From Canna indica (taxonomy: Eukaryota > Streptophyta > Magnoliopsida > Zingiberales > Cannaceae): 64,000 nt of DNA. The DNA is taken from positions 85,709,501 through 85,773,500 of the forward strand of contig CP136890.1 in assembly GCA_034359265.1 (NCBI GenBank). Reading direction: 5' to 3'. The notes beneath the pieces are model-generated. The model had not been told where the DNA came from. It saw only the letters and a program-made list of their open reading frames with translations, and searched no databases. Shown here piece after piece: positions 56,732 to 64,000 of the stretch (positions within the stretch are counted from its first letter, which is position 1; the number at the start of each line of letters is the position of its first letter). The position numbers were made by a program, and so were the translations under genes.

Positions 56732-58591
56732 CTTTATTTAAATAATATTTTAATCAAATTAATTATTTAAATAGAAAATTAACTGAATTAATAGGCAGGC
56801 ATGTGCGCCATGATTTGACCAGCTTCTCCATCAATAGCCACCATTTAATGCAATTTTGATTGAATCATATTGGAATTATTGACCCGGCCATCTCCTCCTG
56901 CCTCCTATTATTTATTTATTTATAGTACATTGGAATTTTGAGGTACGCGCATTGCATTTATCGGCTCAAATTTTGACCGACATTATGATTTAATTGTCTT
57001 GCTTATGTCTCCGTATTTTATCTTTTCCTGGTCAAACTTAAACTTATATGTATGTGGAGGACATCTGTACTCAAAAATAATACACGTGCTCAGAAATAAA
57101 TGATTGAGCCACCTGAAGTTTGACACGTGGATCGTGGACGGCCCTTGAAAAATTAATTCTAGATCCTGTTTTTAATATTCATAAATCATAGTATCTACGC
57201 AAAAAAAATTGATTAATAATACGATCGCAACATTTGAATGAATCGAAGTCAAATAAACACACGTGTCGATCAATTTGATCATTTTAACCTTAGTTTAATT
57301 ATATAATTACACGTGTACTAATAAAATATAATTAATTAATGCCTTTTATATAATTACATTTTAATTTTATGTACAAAAAATAGTCCTATATATATCATTT
57401 TAATTTTAGAGGTTGAGTTTGACGTATATATTACCGATTGAAAAGTGCACATAAATTTTCTGTTGGAAATTAATATCTCCATTATCAGCTCTTAATTAAT
57501 TAATATATAGGATGAGGTGGACCTTTTATGCAGTAATTAATATTTAATAACGGAGCAAAATGACAAAACGAGTCATTTCCCGTGCACATCCAAAGAAGGC
57601 GAATTTGAATATGAATCATAAGTCTAATTTCATCTAACTTGATTCGTATTGGATCTAAAAATGATCTGATCGTATTGGATTTTGAGTTTTTTTTTTTTTT
57701 TTTTTGAAATTTTAGGGTCCGATCATGTTTTAAATATTTATTAAAAAGGGAATATGATTCAATCTAATTATAGAAATTGATTTAACATTTTTAAAAAATA
57801 AATTTAATTGAAAACTTATTTTGACACAATTTGAAAAATTGACCCAATCAAAAAATAATGAAATATTCCAAACCATCTTTAAATTAATTTAAATTAAAAA
57901 ACTCAATTTGATTAGAATTTGACTCAAAATTAACCTCAACACTAACTGACTCAAATTAATTGAAAATATTTGATTTGATCATATTGGACTTCAACAGTTG
58001 GTTTCATTTCTATCGTGAGTTTTGTGTTTGCCACGTGTTCGGGTCATCATTTGAGGATTCTATTTTTATTTTTTGATTATATTATATTTCAAATGAAAAT
58101 TATAAGTTAAGTTTTACATGATAATTAGCTCGTGAACACAATGTATTAAAAAAAATACTAAAATTTTGTGAATTGAATTTAAGTTAAGGTACCTGATTTG
58201 AAAATGAATTTGAGTTAATTTGTTTGATTAATATAATTTTTTTGCAAGAAGTTTTAATTTTTCCAGGAGTGATAACTTTTTGTAAAATATAAAAAATAAT
58301 TTACTAGACCAAGGTAAGTTACACTTCTTGCATTATGTTTGGAAAAAAAAATGTTTGTATTCTTATTTTATATATACTAAACTATGTATAAAAAATTATA
58401 TAATATATATCATATTAATCAATAGAAGAATGACATTATATTTTCTACGTAAATATGCTAAAATATTAATTTGTCATAAATATAATAAATTATATATAAT
58501 TACATAAATATGTATATATATATAAAATTATATTTACTTATATAATATTAATTGGTCAATTGATTTTACTTCAACCAAATATATTATGGAA

Positions 58592-58704
58592 GCCAACTAT
58601 GGGTAACACAGTTAGTGGTAATATGTTGTATGTTGCCTAAAAATCTAGAGTTCGAATTTTAGTATGATCATCAATTGTGATTTTTTATCTTTGTTAAAAA
58701 AAAA
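58592..58704 (+). mobile_element. tRNA-derived SINE, second copy of the 17.5-kb family
   Basis: It reads GCCAACTATGGGTAACACAG, TTAGTGGTAA, TAGAGTTCGAATT and TTATCTTTGTTAAAAA, in the same order as the minus-strand copy at 17532-17639. The flanks AACCAAATATATTAT (left) and AACCAAATATATTAT (right, after the A tail) form the TSD. Confidence 0.85.
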
Positions 58705-58793
58705 CCAAATATATTATAAAAAAAATAATTAATTGGAAGTTCTTATCAACTGAACACTTTTACGAGTTACTTCTTAACCAAATAAATCCCTAA

Positions 58794-59003
58794 TAATATG
58801 TTTGTTTCATTAGATATGAATGGATTAGATTGGATAATAAATGAATGATGATGGATATAAATTTGTTAAATTTCGTGTGCATCGAATATAATATTAATTT
58901 TATATTTAATTTATATTTTATTCTAATCTATGCACTAAACAAATGATGAATATTAATTCATCTCTTATCATATCATTTCTTATCCTATGAAGTAAACATG
59001 TCC
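58794..59003. mobile_element. Tourist-like MITE, 210 bp
   Basis: The left end TAATATGTTTGTTTCAT and right end, reversed, GGACATGTTTACTTCAT are flanked by TAA on both sides (58791-58793 and 59004-59006). The interior is AT-rich, with GATTAGATTGGATAATAAAT and related inverted words. The first three bases of the ends differ, so this is a little less certain than the MITE at 26 kb. Confidence 0.65.
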
Positions 59004-59209
59004 TAATAGATTATTATCTTGTTCAAATTTGACCATAACTTATTGACTCTAAATATATGATAATACGAAGAAGACAAAAAGTTTTGAAGCACACATAAAA
59101 TCGAAAGTGCCCCTTATTTCAAAGAGAAGAGTACGTGTTATTCACACTTAATTTGATTATCAGAGGCGAATTGAAAGCCCTCGAGGAAAAATAGAGATAT
59201 ATGTTACCT

Positions 59210-59332
<123 letters not shown>

Positions 59333-59587
59333 TGTTAGCATTGTCTTGATTATTTGCTTATTGTTGCATTTGATATTTGATAACAAATATTATTGAATTA
59401 TATTTGAATTTGGTTAAAGTTAAAATTGAGCAAAAGAACATTGATTAAATAAGAAAAAAGATACACACTATTCAACCTCCCATTCTAGTGTGGATTTTCA
59501 CTCAACGTACGTGTTATTCACACTTAATTTGATGGTAAGAGGCGAATTGAAAGCTCTCGAGGAAAAATAGAGATATATGTTACCTTG

Positions 59588-59692
<105 letters not shown>

Positions 59693-59699
59693 TCATAAA

Positions 59700-59929
59700 A
59701 TCATTTAGTCTGAATGCTACATGAAAAACATAAGTTAGATGACGAAATATGAAGACCTAGCTATCTAGAATGCTGAAGATTATAACATGAGTAACTTAAC
59801 ATATTTGAATTTTTATATATTCACTCGTGTAGTATTTCATCGTATGATATTAATCATAATAATATGCAAGTTAATAATTTGTCTATTTGTAGTGTAAACT
59901 TTTTAATTGAAGGATTATTCAATTCAACG
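59700..59929. other. Spacer between the AAT tract and the LINE
   Basis: AT-rich, no feature recognised. Confidence 0.4.
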
Positions 59930-59937
59930 GAAAAAAG

Positions 59938-61740
59938 ATGGTGAGCGTTCGTTTCGCCCTCGCTAGGGCGAATCCTTCGCCTTCCTCGAGTGCTCGCCCC
60001 CCGTCGCCCCCCCTGATCCGTCCCGCTCTCAGACTTCTCCAAAGGCTTCATCAACTCTCCTTGGTTCGGAGCCATCCCTGCGATCCTCGCCCAGGGCCAA
60101 TGATGATCCTCTTAAAGGACCGCGCCCTGGATCATCGCACCTCGGATCATCCTCGGCTGCGCCAGCATCTGGTAATGCATCCAAGATCTGGAATCTTGGT
60201 TCCGCCAATCTATCTTGGTCTCAGATTTTTGCGCGGTATGAATTCTCCCTCTTCTGAAACCTCTTCTCTCTTTCAGAGGATTAGATCTAACCCTACCGGT
60301 AGGGTTTCTTTCCAAAAATCTCAATTGGAGAAATGGAGTGAGCCCTGGCACTCCAGCCTCATTTGGAAGTTTATTGGTCGCGTTCCTCCCGTTAATGTTC
60401 TGAGATCTTGGGCGGAATCGTTGTGGCTTTCTTGTGACCTTAAATCTATTCTGGATTTGGACGATGGTTTCTTTGTTTTTATATTCGATTCTGTTTCTCA
60501 AGCCACTGATGTTCTTACGAATGACCCGTGGTCCTTCCGAGGAAATTTTCTTCAACTGTTCCCTTGGAAACCTATGTTCCGGCCATGGCAAGAGAAGATC
60601 TCCTCCGCAGTTGTTTGGGCTAGAATCCATGGGCTCCCTTTGCAGCTTTGGAACGAACAATCTATAGCTTTAATTGCTACCTCGTTGGGTCGTGTTCTTC
60701 GTATTGATCATTGTTCATTTTTTTTTCGAAAGGGGTAAATATATAAGAGTTTGCGTCGAAATCGATCTTTCTGTTCCTATTCGTCATGGTGTCTATGTCG
60801 ATTTTGATGGTATCAAAAATTTTCAACCTATTTCGTATGAAAATTTGCCCGAAATTTGCTTTCTTTGTGGCCTGATTGGGCATTCAGATTCTAAATGTAA
60901 AAGCTCTGAGAATAATCGTCAATCGGCTTTGATTCCTAATGTTTCTTCGAGTTCTTTGCCTGTTGCCGACTCTTCTTCGGATAAGTCATCCTCTGCTATG
61001 GTCTTGGATTCTGATGGAGTGAGGGAACCGACTTGTGGTCCCTGGGTTTAGGTCCGCCGCCATCGTCCTCGCCGTCGGCCTCTGGGCGGCATATGCTCGG
61101 CTGATACGTAGGGGGATGATGTGTATGTGGATGAACTCAGCGGATCGGGCAAGGACACCCCCATTCCAGATGTCTCCGATCGTACCCTAGCTGTTGTTGC
61201 GGCTAAACCAAACCACCAAACCACCAAACCAAAGATAGGCTGGACACGAGTTCGATCGTATCTTCTTTTCGATCGGCTCCAAATTTGTACCCGTTAGGGC
61301 ACGATCCGTTACGCGACACTCTTAAGCATCGGCAAGGGGCAAACCCTAATAATGCTTCTCTAAAATCCCTAACTGCGCCGCCTGATGGCCCCTCTCCATC
61401 TACGCTGCTTGTTGGTACCTCCTCCCAGCCGCCTGGCAGAGCTACACCGATGGACGCTGAGTTTAAAGATGACACTCATGCTCCTGCTTCTCGCTCCTTT
61501 GAGTAGATGGCTCAGGAGTTGGAAATGGTATTCCCAGCTGCTCACTTGGCTCCTGCGCCCCCCAAGGTCTCGCGGCCCCGTGCTAAGAAGGATCCTAAAT
61601 TGGGTCATGCTGCAATCGCTCCTCTTCTTCTAACTGATGGCCCTTCAATCAATAAAAGGCGACGATCGAAACCTCTGGTGGCACCAATTTCCACTTCTGA
61701 AATGGATACTTCATCCCGGCCTTCAAAGGAGTCTTCTTAA
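59938..61740 (+). pseudogene. LINE ORF1 (DUF4283, zinc knuckle), frameshifted
   Basis: The first frame (59938-60738) has a Ser/Pro-rich start, then LIWKFIGRVPPVNVLRSWAE, LDDGFFVFIFDS and VLTNDPWSFRGNFLQLFPW. It continues WARIHGLPLQLWNE and IATSLGRVLRIDH, typical of DUF4283. At a run of T after 60717 the frame shifts to YIRVCVEIDLSVPIRHGVYV and the CCHC knuckle CFLCGLIGHSDSKC (about 60860-60900). A stop at 61050 and more shifts follow. The last part, 61507-61740, is a basic tail (RPRAKKDPK, KRRRSKP). The protein normally binds LINE RNA. Confidence 0.85.
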
Positions 61741-61760
61741 CTGAATCTTTTATTTTTCCC

Positions 61761-64000
61761 ATGAAAGTCCTTAGCTGGAATGTAAGGGGAGCCTTTAAGC
61801 GCCCCGTTAAAGAAAGATTGTCTTCCTTCCTTAAGATTCACTCTCCTACTATTCTTTCTATACAAGAATCTCACTTAAGTTTGCAGGATGCTCAATCCTT
61901 CATTGATCGTCTCGGCCGCAACTGGAAGGGCCACTCAGTTCCCTCCTCAATTGCCTCTGGGGGTCTCATCCTTGCATGGGACTCCTCTGTGGTTCACTGT
62001 CAGGTGCTATCTACCTATTCTCAGATTATTCATGCCCTTATCATATGGATAATATTGAGCTTTTTTTATTTTCCAATATTTATGCGAGCACATATCCTAA
62101 CATTAGGTCTGCTTTATGGTCTTCTTTGAATGATTTTGATTTCTCTAGCTATCCGTGGATTATTATGGGGGATTTCAATATTATTCTTGATTCCGCTGAT
62201 AAATTTGGGGGGCTCTCTTTCTGTGTTAATAAATCTGTTAGTGATTTTAGGAATTTTGTGTATAGCTTTAGTTTAACTGATTTAAATTTTTCGGGTCCTA
62301 GTTATACATGGTGTAATAACATGAAGCTTTCTAAAAGAATTTTAATCAGATTGGATAGGGCCTTAGCTAATGCTGCTTGGCTTCATTTCTTTGGTAGAGC
62401 TTCTGTTAAGCATCTTAGTAAGACTGGCTCGGACCATTGTCCTCTCTTGCTTGACTTGAATGTCTCAGTTCCCAGAATTAAAAAATAAGTCCTTCAAATT
62501 TCAAAGTTTTTGACCGGAGTATCCTGACTCTTATGAAATTATCTCTGATACTTGGTCCATAATATTTATTGATACCTTAATGAGCCCTTTTACTAAATTT
62601 TCTCTGAATTTGAAGCAAACTAGATATAGGCTTTCAGAGTGGAATAAAAATATTCTAGGTTTGCTTGACAACAGCCTCTCTTCAGTAAATAATCAAATAG
62701 CTAACTTAAATGTCATTGAATCCTCTCATTCTCTATCTGATTCTCAGTAGCTTGCCCTGAGATCTCTTTATAATAAAGCCATTGCATTGCAAAGGCAAAT
62801 ATTCATTAAATGGTGATCCAAGACTAAGGTGAAATGGCTTGATGATGGAGATAGGAATACAACCTATTTTTATAGGGTTGTAACATCTAGGAGAAGAACT
62901 AGCCTTATCCTTTCTGTGGTTAATCACCAAGATCAAGTGTTTTACTCTGATAAGAATATTCTTGATGTTTTGTTAAGCATTATAGTTCTTTATGGTCTCC
63001 CTCATCTGTTAACTTTAATATCATCCCTACTTGGCCTACTTTTACCAAATTACCTTCTAGTAATTGGACATGCCTTACTTGTCCATTCTCTGGGGAGGAA
63101 ATTTGGCAAGTTGTTAAGCAGCTTCCTAATGGTAAGAGCCTTGGCTTGGATGGCTTTACAGCTGAATTTTATAAAGCTTATTGGTCTTCAATTTCTGTTT
63201 CCTTTATTGAATGTATTATGAATTTCTATTCTACTTCATTTATTCCTCTTGATTGGACCCAGACCCTTATAACCTTCATTCCTAAGGATAAGAATCCAAG
63301 GACTGTTAAGGATTTTTGATCTATTTTTCTGTGCAATCTTGCTTATAGAATTCTGGCCAAGCTTCAAACTAATAGATTGAAACTCATTCTTCCTTCATTA
63401 ATTTTCCCTTAGCAAACTGCATTTTTGAAGGGTAGAAATATTCAAGATAAAATCATGATTGTCCAAGAAATTGCTCATTCCATTTATGCTTCCAATAGTA
63501 CCAAACCTTATATTTTGGTTAAATTGGATCTTGATAAAGCTTTTGATAAGCTCTCTTGGGATGCAATTTTCAAAGTCGTGGACTTAACAAACTTTCCTCT
63601 TGTTTTCATTAATTGGATTAAAGCTTGTGTGTCTTCCCTTACTTTTGCTTGTCTTGTAAATGGTAATACTTCCTCTTTCTTTACTTCTTGTAAAGGTGTT
63701 AGACAGGGGGATCCCTTATCTCCCTATCTATATATTTTGGTGGCCCAAACATTTACAAACTTGATTAATGAAGCTGTTTCTAAAAAAAGAGTTATTCCTT
63801 TCAAAATTGGGAATTTTCATTTATCTCATTTGATGTATGCATACGATGTTTTACTTATTTTCAGAGCCGCTGATAATGGCTTAAGATGCATGAAAAGCAT
63901 TCTTGTTTCCTATGAAGCATTGACTAGGCAAGCTGTTAACTTTTAAAAATTAGAAGTTTATTTTCCAAAACATGCTTCTGCTGGTATTAAATAATTTTTT
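61761..64000 (+). pseudogene. LINE ORF2: endonuclease and reverse transcriptase, inactive
   Basis: It starts MKVLSWNVRG. Endonuclease motifs are IQESHLSL, GLILAWDSS and, after a frameshift near 62030, WIIMGDFNIILDS, PSYTWCNN, KRILIRLDRALAN and GSDHCPLLLDLN. A stop at 62486 and others follow. The reverse-transcriptase region shows MKWLDDGDRNTTYFYRVV, PNGKSLGLDGFTAEFYKA, FLKGRNIQDKIMIVQEIAH, KLDLDKAFDKLSW and GVRQGDPLSPYLYIL. The active site reads MYAYDVLLIF where YADD is expected, so one catalytic Asp is Tyr. The C-terminal part continues beyond the window. Confidence 0.9.

Larger units (their letters stand above)
54275..58585. other. AT-rich intergenic DNA with microsatellites
   Basis: No coding region was recognised. 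It holds several AT tracts listed separately. Near 56019 is a TATAAATA followed by a mixed-composition stretch (56105-56200) that could be a short transcript start. At 57082-57320 four ACACGTG-type motifs cluster. None is tied to a gene here. Confidence 0.4.
59930..64000 (+). mobile_element. L1-type LINE, cut by the right window edge
   Basis: ORF1 with a DUF4283 domain and zinc knuckle is followed 20 bp later by ORF2 with apurinic endonuclease and reverse transcriptase. This is the plant L1 arrangement. The 5' end lies near the ORF1 start; the 3' end, RNase H and poly(A) tail lie beyond the window. Both ORFs are broken. Confidence 0.9.

Overview
The window is repeat-dense plant (angiosperm) nuclear DNA. 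It has introns with GT/AG borders, plant-specific gene families, and almost every class of plant transposable element (TE), many nested in one another. A monocot is possible, but nothing here proves it. Coordinates of TE ends come from matching terminal repeats and target-site duplications (TSDs) read directly from the sequence.

Three host genes are supportable. (1) At the left edge, on the minus strand, is the first coding exon of a p24/emp24 cargo-receptor gene (3960-4169), with an upstream leader exon; the rest is not visible. (2) A single-exon DUF4408/DUF761 membrane protein lies on minus (12190-12735) with a TATA box. (3) A complete five-exon HVA22/DP1 family gene lies on minus (29536-30282); its splice phases all agree and give 122 residues. 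These genes sit in islands between TEs and do not form an operon-like unit.

Layout. 1-5 kb: p24 gene with an Au-type SINE. 6.2-6.7 kb: a TRIM. 6.7-7.7 kb: dead Helitron helicase. 8-10.1 kb: degenerate AT-rich repeats. 11.3-12 kb: RNase H-like pseudogene. 12.2-12.8 kb: DUF4408 gene. 13.1-15.5 kb: solo LTR. 17.5 kb: SINE. 17.8-20.9 kb: hAT transposon with broken transposase. 22.4-28.3 kb: deleted CACTA element containing a second solo LTR, a Tourist MITE and another MITE. 28.6-29.1 kb: fold-back MULE-type MITE. 29.5-30.3 kb: HVA22 gene. 30.6-31.9 kb: hAT MITE, then a roughly 180-bp periodic palindrome array.

32.4-52.4 kb is a four-level nest. A Ty1/copia element (TSD CTCAC) carries a hAT MITE. 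Its integrase is split by a 14-kb CACTA element (TSD TTA). That CACTA carries a gag-only LTR retrotransposon with very unusual LTRs. It also carries a MULE (9-bp TSD) that has captured part of a mitochondrial calcium uniporter (MCU) gene.

52.4-59.9 kb is AT-rich intergenic DNA with a long fold-back element, AT microsatellites, a second copy of the 17.5-kb SINE family, a Tourist MITE and duplicated (AAT)n tracts. 59.9-64 kb is an L1-type LINE running off the right edge, inactive by frameshifts and a changed reverse-transcriptase active site.
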